Shown here piece by piece: positions 1 to 6,443 of a stretch of 8,338 bases of DNA. The notes under the pieces are model-generated. The model had not been told where the DNA came from and made no database searches. It was given only the letters and a program-made list of their open reading frames with translations. The translations under genes were made by a program, and so were the position numbers. The stretch is from Syntrophomonadaceae bacterium (lineage in GTDB: Bacteria > Bacillota > Dethiobacteria > DTU022): contig SLHT01000132.1 of the NCBI GenBank assembly GCA_007136055.1, positions 1-8,338 of the forward strand. The letters run 5' to 3'. The stretch's first letter is position 1, and each line of letters starts with the position of its first letter.

Positions 1-180
1 CACATTTGAGTTTTCAAGCTTTTCTCTGATCAGATCCGCGTTCCCGGGGGCATCGATTAGCACACTGTCCCCACTTTTCCTGCAAATGATAATATAGGCA
101 TTCGTTCCGAAAGGTTCGGTTTCCAATCGAAAAAGTTCCATCTTATCATCCTGGACAATTAACTCGATTTCTTTACCCAT
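1..180 (-). CDS. Metallo-beta-lactamase-fold protein, N-terminal part (cut by window edge)
   Basis: This is a partial gene: its ATG is at 178-180 and the frame is open to position 1, giving 60 residues. The visible part has the first beta strands of a metallo-beta-lactamase (glyoxalase II-like) fold: a TNAY motif at residues 26-29, a hydrophobic strand, then LIDAPG at 41-46, which matches the 'TNxYLV...xxLIDPG' opening of that superfamily. The metal-binding HxHxDH motif would lie beyond the window, so metal binding and substrate cannot be judged. A good ribosome site (GGGAGG, 189-194) sits 8 bases before the ATG and supports the start. It is transcribed away from the inositol phosphate synthase gene. 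The fold is fairly sure; a specific function (thioesterase, glyoxalase, persulfide dioxygenase and so on) is not assignable. Confidence 0.75.
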   Translation of the reverse strand, partial: MGKEIELIVQDDKMELFRLETEPFGTNAYIIICRKSGDSVLIDAPGNADLIREKLENSNV

Positions 181-204
181 AATGATGACCTCCCTTTCAT
201 TTGT

Positions 205-220
205 CCCGAAATTATTCGGG
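205..220 (-). promoter_or_regulatory. Short perfect hairpin in the MBL gene leader
   Basis: CCCGAA at 205-210 and TTCGGG at 215-220 form a perfect 6-bp inverted repeat around ATTA. It lies between the candidate -10 box and the ribosome site of the minus-strand gene, so it could be a small operator or an RNA hairpin in the leader. No U-run follows on either strand, so it does not look like a terminator. The role is inferred from position only. Confidence 0.35.
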
Positions 221-235
221 GTTTACCAGCCCTGT

Positions 236-264
236 AAAATATTTCTGTTTATCTGGCCTGGCAA
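236..264 (-). promoter_or_regulatory. Candidate sigma-A promoter for the MBL-fold gene
   Basis: On the minus strand TTGCCA (259-264, 5 of 6 to TTGACA) is followed after 17 bases by TATTTT (236-241, 4 of 6 to TATAAT). Spacing and position, with a leader of about 50 nt to the ATG at 180, fit a housekeeping promoter. The call rests on consensus matching by eye. A perfect TTGACA on the same strand at 305-310 has no good -10 box at the right distance. Confidence 0.4.
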
Positions 265-371
265 CTTATTCTTCGTTTTGTCTTCAGAATCCTGTTTTCC
301 AACTTGTCAATTCAAATATTTTGTTAACTGAGGCCGAATAAGCTGCCGTTTGCCAGAGAACCGTTGTTGTG

Positions 372-400
372 TAGACCAATTAGCCGCGATGCGTTATAAT
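372..400 (+). promoter_or_regulatory. Candidate sigma-A promoter for inositol phosphate synthase
   Basis: A perfect TATAAT (395-400) is preceded by a 17-bp spacer and TAGACC (372-377, 4 of 6 to TTGACA). The predicted start near 407 would give a leader of about 78 nt ahead of the ATG at 485. This is the best promoter match upstream of the gene. Confidence 0.5.
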
Positions 401-484
401 ATTTTTTGAATAGCTGTTGGCAAAGCAAAAAACTCTAGTTTTAGATTCGTCCATAATAATACATGCAGGAAGAGGGATCCGGAA

Positions 485-1582
485 ATGTCTAAAGTAAAGA
501 TTGCAATCGTTGGTGTGGGAAACTGTGCCAGCGCTTTGGTCCAGGGAATTCATTATTACCGTGAACACAACGAAGAAGAAGCTGTCGGTTTGATGCACTG
601 GAATATAGGAGGTTACCGCCCTTTTGATATCGAGGTAGCTGTTGCTTTTGACATAGATAAGCGCAAGGTAGGCCGGGATATAAACGAGGCTGTTTTTTCA
701 CCCCCAAACTGTGTCCGGCCTTTTTGCCCCGATTTGCCCCCGGGCGGCGTTACTGTGCAGATGGGAAAAGTGATGGACGGAGTTTCTGAGCATATGTTAA
801 ATTTTGAAGATGAATACACTTTCCTGCTCAGCGAAACCCCCGAACAGGATAAAGAAGAAATTGTTGCCGCCCTGCGTAGTTCGGGGACGGAGGTAATGCT
901 AAACTACCTGCCTGCAGGTTCAGAGGAAGCATCACGTTTTTATGCTGAATGCGCTCTCGAAGCAAATGTCGCTTTCATCAATAACATCCCTGTTTTTATT
1001 GCCAGCGAGCCCGGGTGGGCCGCCCGTTTTGCCGAAAAAAATATCCCCATAATCGGTGACGATATTAAGTCGCAAATGGGGGCAACAATCCTGCACCGGG
1101 CCCTGGCCGAGCTATTCAGCAAGCGCGGAGTTAAACTGGAGCGTTCCTACCAGTTAAATACCGGTGGAAACACCGACTTTCTGAATATGACCAACCAGGG
1201 ACGCCTGGCCACAAAACGTATTTCCAAAACGGAAGCGGTTCAGTCGGCTGCCGGCAAACGCCTGGCTGATCGCGATATTCATATCGGCCCCAGCGACTAT
1301 GTCTCCTGGCAGAAAGACAACAAGGTCTGTTTCCTGCGTATGGAAGGACAGATTTTTGGTAATGTGCCCATTAACCTGGAGATGCGGTTAAGCGTTGAAG
1401 ATTCGCCAAATTCAGCGGGCATCGCCATTGATGCAATCCGCTGCTGCAAGCTGGCCCTGGACCGGGGGGAAGGCGGTGTCCTGGAAGGGCCTTCGGCTTA
1501 CTTTTCCAAGCACCCGCCCCGCCAGTGTCCCGATTACCAGGCTTACCAGCTAACCGAAGACTTCATCAACGGTAAAAGCTGA
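485..1582 (+). CDS. myo-Inositol-1-phosphate synthase (inositol-3-phosphate synthase)
   Basis: The enzyme converts glucose 6-phosphate to 1L-myo-inositol 1-phosphate using NAD+ in a closed oxidation-aldol-reduction cycle in the cytosol, the first step to inositol lipids and other inositol compounds. The 365 residues match the short actinobacterial/archaeal form (about 360-390 aa) rather than the roughly 500-aa eukaryotic form. Seen in the sequence: a Rossmann GVGNCAS motif at residues 10-16, an acidic strand end AFDID at 54-58, NYLPAGSE at 140-147, DDIKSQMGAT at 192-201 with the family lysine K195, NTGGNTDFLNM at 225-235, HIGPSDYV at 266-273 and DSPNSAG at 306-312. The start is supported by a GAGGG ribosome site at 472-476, 8 bases upstream. 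The gene appears monocistronic: the neighbour upstream is divergent and the one downstream convergent. No inositol-using gene lies nearby, so the end product (phosphatidylinositol, a solute or a thiol) is unknown. Family assignment is firm. Confidence 0.95.
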   Translation: MSKVKIAIVGVGNCASALVQGIHYYREHNEEEAVGLMHWNIGGYRPFDIEVAVAFDIDKRKVGRDINEAVFSPPNCVRPFCPDLPPGGVTVQMGKVMDGVSEHMLNFEDEYTFLLSETPEQDKEEIVAALRSSGTEVMLNYLPAGSEEASRFYAECALEANVAFINNIPVFIASEPGWAARFAEKNIPIIGDDIKSQMGATILHRALAELFSKRGVKLERSYQLNTGGNTDFLNMTNQGRLATKRISKTEAVQSAAGKRLADRDIHIGPSDYVSWQKDNKVCFLRMEGQIFGNVPINLEMRLSVEDSPNSAGIAIDAIRCCKLALDRGEGGVLEGPSAYFSKHPPRQCPDYQAYQLTEDFINGKS

Positions 1583-1587
1583 TTAAT

Positions 1588-1623
1588 AAAGGCTCCTCAA
1601 ATCTGACAACATCTGGTGCCTTT
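1588..1623. terminator. Possible bidirectional terminator between convergent genes
   Basis: AAAGGC (1588-1593) pairs with GCCTTT (1618-1623), and after one T-T mismatch CC (1595-1596) pairs with GG (1615-1616). The loop is 18 nt. AAA at one end and TTT at the other would give a short U-run on either strand, fitting the convergent inositol phosphate synthase and reductase genes. The stem is short and the loop large, so this is a modest candidate. Confidence 0.35.
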
Positions 1624-1650
1624 CAGTTTAAATAGGCCCCAGGCGCTTCC

Positions 1651-3642
1651 CTAAAGCTCCCTGGCCAGGTCGAAGCCTTCCCTGATTGCTTCGGTCAGTT
1701 TTCGCGGTTTTAACGCGTCGCCAATCACATGCAGTTCTTTCACTTTGTCCTTCAGCATTTCCTCCAGGGGATTGTTGGCTACCGCGCCGATCGCCAACAC
1801 TACAGTATCGGCGGGCAGGAAGGTTTCTTCACCGGCTTTTTCCACCAGCACCCCTTTTTCAGTGACCTCTTTAACTGTATACTGATCCATGACCCTGATG
1901 CCCATGCGGCGTATACATTTTATTACTACCCAGCGGGTGCTGATCCCGATATCACGGCCGATACCTTTGTCCATTTCTACCAGGGTTACTTCCCTTGTGC
2001 CGCGGTTAAGCAGTTCTTTAAGCCGTTCAGGAGTTTCGGCATCATTTTCCATCAGGAATTTTAAGGTTTCAGCGGAAATAGTGCCCATTTCGGCTGTAGC
2101 TACGGCAGTTTCGCAGCCCACGGAGCCGCCCCCGATAATTACGACCTGCTTACCGGGAATTGCCGTCCCGTCCAGAATAGCCAGGGCTGAAACCACCTGC
2201 AGGCTATCTTTAACCGGGAAGGGGGCAGGTGCTCCTTTAGCTCCGGTAGCCAGGATCACTACGTCGGCTTTCTCAGCCACGATTTCATCTGCTGCAGCCT
2301 CGCGATTCAGGATTACCTGCACCCCGTTGCGGCCCAGTTCATGTTCATAATAGTGGAGTAGGGTTATAAAATCATGTTTACCGGGGGGCATGGCCGCATA
2401 GCTTAAGTGGCCGCCCAGGCGCTCGTTTTTCTCCCAGAGGGCAACGTTGTGGCCCCTGGCTGCTGCCAGGCGTGCTGCTTCCATCCCGGCCGGCCCGGCA
2501 CCGATAACAAGCACCTTCTTTGGATTTTCGGCTGCTTTAATTTCTACTTTATCTTCCCGTCCCGCCAGGGGGTTTGCCGTGCAGTGCACATCCTGCATGG
2601 TGAAGACCATATCGAGACAGCCCTGGTTGCAGGCAATACAGCGCCGAATAGAGTCGAACCTGCCTTTAAGTGCCTTGTTAGGCAGTTCAGGGTCGGCAAT
2701 AAGGGGGCGCGCCATATTGATAATATCGGCCATGTAGTGCTGCAAAATATACTCTGCATTCAGGGGGTCGTTGATGCGGTTGCTGGCAATTACGGGGATG
2801 CTTACCGTTTCTTTAATGCCGCGGGCCAGGTAAGCGAAACCTCCGCGGGGCAGTTCACCTGTAATCTGCGGCACCCGAGATTCATGCCAACCGCCTGTTA
2901 CATTAATACAATTAACGCCCGCTTTTTCCAATTCTGATGCGAAAAGAGCTGCTTCACGATTCGTGTTGCTCTCAGGCATGAAATCGTTTCCGGATATACG
3001 GATGATCAGCGGATAATCAGGTCCGGTAGTGTCTCTTATCTTGCGCATTACCTCCAGCCCGAAGCGGGTTCGGTTTTCCCAGGTCCCGCCGTATTGGTCC
3101 GTTCTCTCATTGGTAAGTGGAGAAAGGAACTGGCAGATCAGGTAACCGGCGCTGGCCAGAACTTCCACGGCATCGAAACCTGCTTCCTTAGCCCTGCGGG
3201 CCGCCTGGCCGTAACTCTCGATCACCGCCTCAATATCCTCTAAGGTCATCTCCCGTGGAGTTTCCCGCGTAAACCGTGAAGCAATGGCTGAAGGTGCCAC
3301 AGGCTGCTGCCCGGTCATCATGCTATGCGTATAGCGCCCGGCCTGGTAAAGTTGGGCTGCTGCTGCGGCCCCGTTATCCCGAATAATCTTAGATAAACTT
3401 TTCATTCCCTCAATATACTGATCATTATGGAGCCCAATCATCATTGGCCCCTGACCCAATTGGTCAATAGTACAACCACCTACCGTGATCAGCCCTGCCC
3501 CGCCGCTGGCCCGCGCCTCGTAATATTTTAAGAGCCTTTCATTTACAAATCCGTCAGGCGTGTAACAGTGATGAACTGCGGGCATGGCAATGCGGTTTTT
3601 TAATTCCATATTCCCGACTCTAATTGGTTCAAAAAGTTTCAC
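1651..3642 (-). CDS. FadH-like NADH:flavin / 4Fe-4S oxidoreductase (2,4-dienoyl-CoA reductase family)
   Basis: A 663-residue cytosolic flavoenzyme of the Old Yellow Enzyme/2,4-dienoyl-CoA reductase/trimethylamine dehydrogenase class; E. coli FadH has 672. Domains: an FMN-binding TIM barrel (about 1-330), a 4Fe-4S cluster site with C335-x2-C338-x3-C342-x11-C354, then an FAD/NAD(P) module with GAGPAG at 381-386 and GGGSVG at 504-509. Y167 in AGYLICQFLSP and H253 in GWHE fall where FadH has its catalytic Tyr166 and His252, arguing for reduction of an unsaturated acyl-CoA over amine oxidation. A stretch of about 35 residues after the second glycine motif (about 518-552) lies where FadH also has an insertion. 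Electrons would pass NAD(P)H-FAD-4Fe-4S-FMN-substrate. The start is GTG (3640-3642), set by AAGGAG at 3651-3656 with 8-base spacing. It is divergent from an acyl-CoA synthetase, consistent with acyl-CoA metabolism. Enoate reductase or bile-acid BaiCD-like activity remains possible; the substrate is not known. Confidence 0.88.
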   Translation of the reverse strand: MKLFEPIRVGNMELKNRIAMPAVHHCYTPDGFVNERLLKYYEARASGGAGLITVGGCTIDQLGQGPMMIGLHNDQYIEGMKSLSKIIRDNGAAAAAQLYQAGRYTHSMMTGQQPVAPSAIASRFTRETPREMTLEDIEAVIESYGQAARRAKEAGFDAVEVLASAGYLICQFLSPLTNERTDQYGGTWENRTRFGLEVMRKIRDTTGPDYPLIIRISGNDFMPESNTNREAALFASELEKAGVNCINVTGGWHESRVPQITGELPRGGFAYLARGIKETVSIPVIASNRINDPLNAEYILQHYMADIINMARPLIADPELPNKALKGRFDSIRRCIACNQGCLDMVFTMQDVHCTANPLAGREDKVEIKAAENPKKVLVIGAGPAGMEAARLAAARGHNVALWEKNERLGGHLSYAAMPPGKHDFITLLHYYEHELGRNGVQVILNREAAADEIVAEKADVVILATGAKGAPAPFPVKDSLQVVSALAILDGTAIPGKQVVIIGGGSVGCETAVATAEMGTISAETLKFLMENDAETPERLKELLNRGTREVTLVEMDKGIGRDIGISTRWVVIKCIRRMGIRVMDQYTVKEVTEKGVLVEKAGEETFLPADTVVLAIGAVANNPLEEMLKDKVKELHVIGDALKPRKLTEAIREGFDLAREL

Positions 3643-3650
3643 AAAATCCG

Positions 3651-3656
3651 CTCCTT
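3651..3656 (-). promoter_or_regulatory. Ribosome binding site fixing the GTG start of the reductase
   Basis: AAGGAG on the minus strand lies 8 bases upstream of GTG at 3640-3642. The protein from this GTG opens with MKLFEPIRVGNMELKNRI, the usual beginning of this family, so the non-ATG start is well supported. Confidence 0.8.
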
Positions 3657-3662
3657 TTTCAT

Positions 3663-3668
3663 ATTATA
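3663..3668 (-). promoter_or_regulatory. Consensus -10 box of the reductase promoter, weak -35
   Basis: A perfect TATAAT on the minus strand lies just ahead of the ribosome site. At 17-bp spacing the -35 position reads CCCTTT (3686-3691), a poor match to TTGACA. A strong -10 with a poor -35 is typical of promoters that need an activator or are controlled by an overlapping operator. The leader would be very short, about 15-20 nt. Confidence 0.45.
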
Positions 3669-3674
3669 TTAATA

Positions 3675-3703
3675 GTTGTCAGGTGAAAGGGGTTACTGAC
3701 AAC
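3675..3703. promoter_or_regulatory. Operator-like inverted repeat GTTGTCAG-N13-CTGACAAC
   Basis: GTTGTCAG at 3675-3682 and CTGACAAC at 3696-3703 are perfect inverted copies. Their centres are 21 bp apart, two turns of the helix, as expected for a dimeric regulator touching one face of DNA. The repeat spans the spacer and -35 zone of the reductase promoter, its near half starting 6 bp from the TATAAT. The regulator is unknown and none is encoded in the window. It could also form an RNA hairpin, but the predicted transcript starts downstream of it. Confidence 0.55.
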
Positions 3704-3800
3704 ATTAAGGCCGCCCTCTTAACAGGCAAGAGGACATTTCTTAAAATAGTATTCTATGCGCCGGGCTCAATTGCCTTTAAAATATCCAGAATCCTGTCCG

Positions 3801-3829
3801 TTATAGTGAAATGAAATAAGGACTATGAT
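3801..3829 (+). promoter_or_regulatory. Candidate promoter for the acyl-CoA synthetase operon
   Basis: TATGAT (3824-3829, 5 of 6) is preceded by a 17-bp spacer and TTATAG (3801-3806, 3 of 6). Transcription from here would give a leader of about 135 nt containing the stem at 3865-3924. An alternative is TTAACA (3908-3913) with a 17-bp spacer to the poor TAGCTT (3931-3936), which would leave a leader of about 30 nt. Neither is strong. Confidence 0.3.
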
Positions 3830-3864
3830 AGAAGCCTAATATGTTTTTGAAACTGGGAAAGAAA

Positions 3865-3924
3865 GCCCGGTGCGAATAAAAAGATGTTAAAGTTGGATTA
3901 TTAATTATTAACAGAGTACCGGGC
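3865..3924 (+). promoter_or_regulatory. Long-range stem in the synthetase leader
   Basis: GCCCGGTGC (3865-3873) can pair with GTACCGGGC (3916-3924): nine pairs with one G-U, enclosing a 42-nt AT-rich loop. The GC-rich arms stand out in an AT-rich region. CCGGGC at 3761-3766 could pair with the same left arm as an alternative. Whether it is a leader RNA structure or a pair of protein sites is not clear. No T-run follows, so it is not a typical terminator. Confidence 0.35.
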
Positions 3925-3971
3925 AGGAAATAGCTTAATTGTCTTGAATTTTACAAGCGGAGGCGATAAAG

Positions 3972-6134
3972 ATGAAAAACAATCCTTTAGAACTGCTGAT
4001 GAACCCAAAATCAATAGCAATTGTTGGCGCCGGCAATAACCCCATGAAAATGGGCGCCATCCAGGCCCTAAGCATTATTAAAGACGGTTTCCCGGGTAAA
4101 TTTTACCCGGTCCATCCAAACGAAAAAGAAGTATTCGGTTATAAAGCGTACCCTTCGGCATTCGATCTGCCTGAAACGCCGGATCTAGTCATGTTTGTTT
4201 TACCGGCCCCTCTCATAGTGCAGGTTTTAGAGGATTTCGGCAAAATCGGTACAAAGCGGGCTATAGTGATCACCGCCGGGTTTGGCGAAATAGGCCGGGC
4301 GGGCAAAGAGCTGGAAGAACAGCTAAAAGAAACCGCCCGCCGCTACGGAATCCGCTTTCTCGGTCCAAATTGTATGGGAATTGTCAACAGCGACCTGCCC
4401 CTTAATGTAACCGTGACCCCGCTTATCGGCCCGCCCGGCTATCTCGGCATGGCCTCGCAGAGCGGTACCTATATTACCCAGACCCTGCCCTACCTGAAGC
4501 AAAGGGGGATCCGCTTCAGTAAGGCGGTCAGTGTCGGTAATGAGGGCGATATCGATATTACCGATGCTCTCGAGTATTTAGGAGGAGACGAACAAACCAG
4601 GGCAATTGCCCTTTACATCGAAGGTTTAAAAGACGGCGGACGCTTTCTCGAAATAGCCCGCCGTATAACTCCCTACAAGCCGGTTTTGGCCCAGTATGTA
4701 GGTGGAAGTGCGGCAGGAGCAAGGGCCGGATCAAGCCATACCGGGGCGATGGCAGGGCCCGATTATCTATATGACGGTCTTTTTAAACAGGCGGGTATCA
4801 TGCGGGTCGAATCGGTCGAAGAGCTCTATAGCCAGGGCTGGGTCCTGGCGGCGCAGCCGCGTTTAAAAGGGCGCCGCATTGCTGTGCTTACCAATTCAGG
4901 CGGCCCGGGCACAGCGATGGCCCATGTATGTAATGAAGGCGGCCTGGAAGTGCCCGCTTTTTCTAATCAGCTGCAGGCCGAGGTTAAAAAGCATCTTCCG
5001 GCCCAGGGTTCCTTTGCCAACCCCGTTGACCTGACCTTTAACATAGATGCAAACGTTTTAAGCAAAACCTTACCTGAATTGATCATGAAAAGCGGTGAAG
5101 TTGACGGCCTGCTTATACATGGTGTAATGGGCAGTGGTTTTTTAAAGGCCATTTACCCCCATCTGGTCGACCTGGTTGGCGAAAAGGACCCAGAAGTTTT
5201 TGCCGCGCAATTCATCGGTGATTTGGAAGAGCCGCTTTCCCTGCCGCGAAAATACGGCCTGCCAATGGTTCTATCTTCATTTTTCGGGCGGGAAGATATA
5301 TTTACCGCCGCTTACCAGGATCACGACATCCCCGTCTTTTACGGACCGGAAAAAGCGGCCCGCGGTATGCTGGCCCTGCATCGTTATAACCTGATCAGGG
5401 AGCGGCCCGCCCATGACCCTGCTGTTATTCCTATTCGGTCAGAAGAGGCTGTGCGAATTATTGAAGAGGCGCTTGGTAATGGTCAACAGGTGCTGGACGA
5501 ATACAGCTCTAAAAAAGTGCTGGCTGCGTACGGCGTGCCGGTGAGCGAGGAAAGCCTGGCCCGTTCGGCTGAAGAAGCCGTATTAGCCGCAAATAGCATC
5601 GGCTACCCGCTTGTGCTTAAAGGATGTTCTCCTCAAATAGCCCATAAAACTGGCCGGGGGCTCATTTATCTTGACCTGCAGGGTGAAGATGATGTGCGAC
5701 GTGCTTACGGGGCAGTGGTCGATGCAGCAGGGCAGGATATACCGGTGTTAGTATCGAAGATGATTAAAGGCGAACGTGAAGTTATGGCCGGCATGGTCCG
5801 CCAGGCAGGTTTCGGTCCATGTGTTCTTTTTGGTTTGGGGGGTATCTTCGCCGAGGCGCTAAGCGACAACACTTTTCGCCTGGCCCCGCTCAGCAAAGCC
5901 GACGCTATAGAAATGATCGGCGGAATCAGGGCGGCGGGGGTTTTCGAAGCTTTCAGGGGCTTGCCCCAGGCCGATAAAAATGCCCTGGGCGAAATTTTGC
6001 AGGTGGTGGGCTGCCTGGGTCTGCTTCATCCTGAAATTGCCGAAATTGATCTTAATCCGATCATTATCAACGGTTCCGATCCGGTTGTCGTTGACGCATT
6101 AATGATCATGCGCAATAATACACTAGAGGTGTAA
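3972..6134 (+). CDS. NDP-forming acyl-CoA synthetase, fused alpha-beta (acetate-CoA ligase, ADP-forming, family)
   Basis: The enzyme interconverts acyl-CoA + ADP + Pi with free acid + ATP + CoA, and so can make ATP by substrate-level phosphorylation. The 720 residues join both subunits. Alpha part: CoA-binding Rossmann domain (about 8-105, GAGNNP at 19-24), GPNCMG at 131-136, ASQSG at 161-165, YIEG with E217, and SSHTGAMAG with H256, matching the phosphohistidine His257 of Pyrococcus furiosus ADP-forming acetyl-CoA synthetase; NPVDLT at 350-355 belongs to the third domain. Beta part: ATP-grasp (about 490-712) with K550, HK at 558-559 (plausibly the second phosphorylated histidine), GEREV at 600-604, FGLGGIFAE at 620-628 and EIDLNP at 691-696. 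The segment after HK reads TGRGLI rather than the commoner SDVGGV, so the substrate may not be acetate. No acetyltransferase domain is present. It starts the three-gene run. Family is certain, acyl substrate unknown. Confidence 0.92.
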   Translation: MKNNPLELLMNPKSIAIVGAGNNPMKMGAIQALSIIKDGFPGKFYPVHPNEKEVFGYKAYPSAFDLPETPDLVMFVLPAPLIVQVLEDFGKIGTKRAIVITAGFGEIGRAGKELEEQLKETARRYGIRFLGPNCMGIVNSDLPLNVTVTPLIGPPGYLGMASQSGTYITQTLPYLKQRGIRFSKAVSVGNEGDIDITDALEYLGGDEQTRAIALYIEGLKDGGRFLEIARRITPYKPVLAQYVGGSAAGARAGSSHTGAMAGPDYLYDGLFKQAGIMRVESVEELYSQGWVLAAQPRLKGRRIAVLTNSGGPGTAMAHVCNEGGLEVPAFSNQLQAEVKKHLPAQGSFANPVDLTFNIDANVLSKTLPELIMKSGEVDGLLIHGVMGSGFLKAIYPHLVDLVGEKDPEVFAAQFIGDLEEPLSLPRKYGLPMVLSSFFGREDIFTAAYQDHDIPVFYGPEKAARGMLALHRYNLIRERPAHDPAVIPIRSEEAVRIIEEALGNGQQVLDEYSSKKVLAAYGVPVSEESLARSAEEAVLAANSIGYPLVLKGCSPQIAHKTGRGLIYLDLQGEDDVRRAYGAVVDAAGQDIPVLVSKMIKGEREVMAGMVRQAGFGPCVLFGLGGIFAEALSDNTFRLAPLSKADAIEMIGGIRAAGVFEAFRGLPQADKNALGEILQVVGCLGLLHPEIAEIDLNPIIINGSDPVVVDALMIMRNNTLEV

Positions 6135-6139
6135 ATAAA

Positions 6140-6421
6140 ATGGCAGAATTAGAAGTGCGCGGGACCGGAAAACTTCACTTTTTGTTTAAAGAGAGAAACT
6201 GGCCCGACCCGCTACTCTACAAATTTGAAGAAACGCTGACTGCGGACGAACTGCGCGAGAAACTTGACATACCGGCTGATCATGTTGAAGTGGTCTATAT
6301 TAACCGGCTGATAAAACCTCTTTCAACATCTCTGCAGGAAGGTGACCGTGTCACTTTCATCCCTCCCGGTGTTCCGACCATCCACCGCTTTAACCTTGGT
6401 TTCTACGATGTAAAGGAATAG
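6140..6421 (+). CDS. MoaD/ThiS-like beta-grasp protein without terminal GG
   Basis: A 93-residue protein with features of the ubiquitin-like MoaD/ThiS fold: two opening strands, the helix starter TADELREKLDIP (about 34-45), the strand-loop VEVVYINRLIKPLSTSLQEGDRV-type segment (about 49-71) and FIPP at 73-76, equivalent to the final strand of MoaD. In MoaD and ThiS that strand leads directly to the terminal Gly-Gly that is adenylated and thiocarboxylated. Here it continues as PGVPTIHRF and ends DVKE, about 17 residues on, with no GG. Classical sulfur carriage is therefore doubtful unless the tail is removed; a structural role or likeness to the Mut7-C-associated ubiquitin-like domain are alternatives. 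Its AGAGGTG ribosome site (6125-6131) lies within the end of the synthetase gene, with only 5 bases between stop and ATG, so the two are probably translationally coupled. Fold likely, function unknown. Confidence 0.7.
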   Translation: MAELEVRGTGKLHFLFKERNWPDPLLYKFEETLTADELREKLDIPADHVEVVYINRLIKPLSTSLQEGDRVTFIPPGVPTIHRFNLGFYDVKE

Positions 6422-6443
6422 CTTTTAGCAAAAGGAGAAAGGC

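Larger units (their letters stand above)
181..484. other. Divergent intergenic region between the MBL-fold gene and inositol phosphate synthase
   Basis: No coding region is supported in these 304 bases. The stretch holds candidate promoters facing both ways (236-264 minus, 372-400 plus), a short perfect hairpin at 205-220 in the leader of the minus-strand gene, and the ribosome sites of both flanking genes. The part between about 265 and 370 shows nothing I can name. Confidence 0.6.
3643..3971. other. Divergent regulatory region between the FadH-like reductase and acyl-CoA synthetase
   Basis: No gene is supported in these 329 AT-rich bases. The reductase side has a GTG-proximal ribosome site, a consensus -10 box and an 8+8 bp inverted repeat. 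The synthetase side has two weak candidate promoters, a 9-bp stem enclosing an AT-rich loop, and a GGAGG ribosome site at 3959-3963, 8 bases before the ATG. The layout suggests the two transcription units could be regulated from this shared space. About 3704-3800 shows nothing clear beyond a CCGGGC at 3761-3766. Confidence 0.6.

Noticed and set aside
1603..1610. A third CTGACAAC copy, identical to an arm of the reductase operator-like repeat
   Set aside because: It is a single 8-mer without an inverted partner, in the loop of a possible terminator at the far end of the gene. One chance 8-mer match in a window this size is not surprising.
1889..2937. Plus-strand open frames of 153 and 176 codons inside the reductase gene
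   Set aside because: They are antisense to a clearly identified 663-residue enzyme, have cysteine-, serine- and histidine-rich text without motifs, and lack convincing ribosome sites.
5604..5670. Loss of the usual SDVGG segment after HK in the synthetase ATP-grasp domain as a sign of inactivity
   Set aside because: The lysine, histidine, GEREV, FGLGG and EIDLNP motifs are all intact, and variants of the HKTxxGL type are familiar among annotated members of the wider family. I treat it as a subgroup trait, not a defect.
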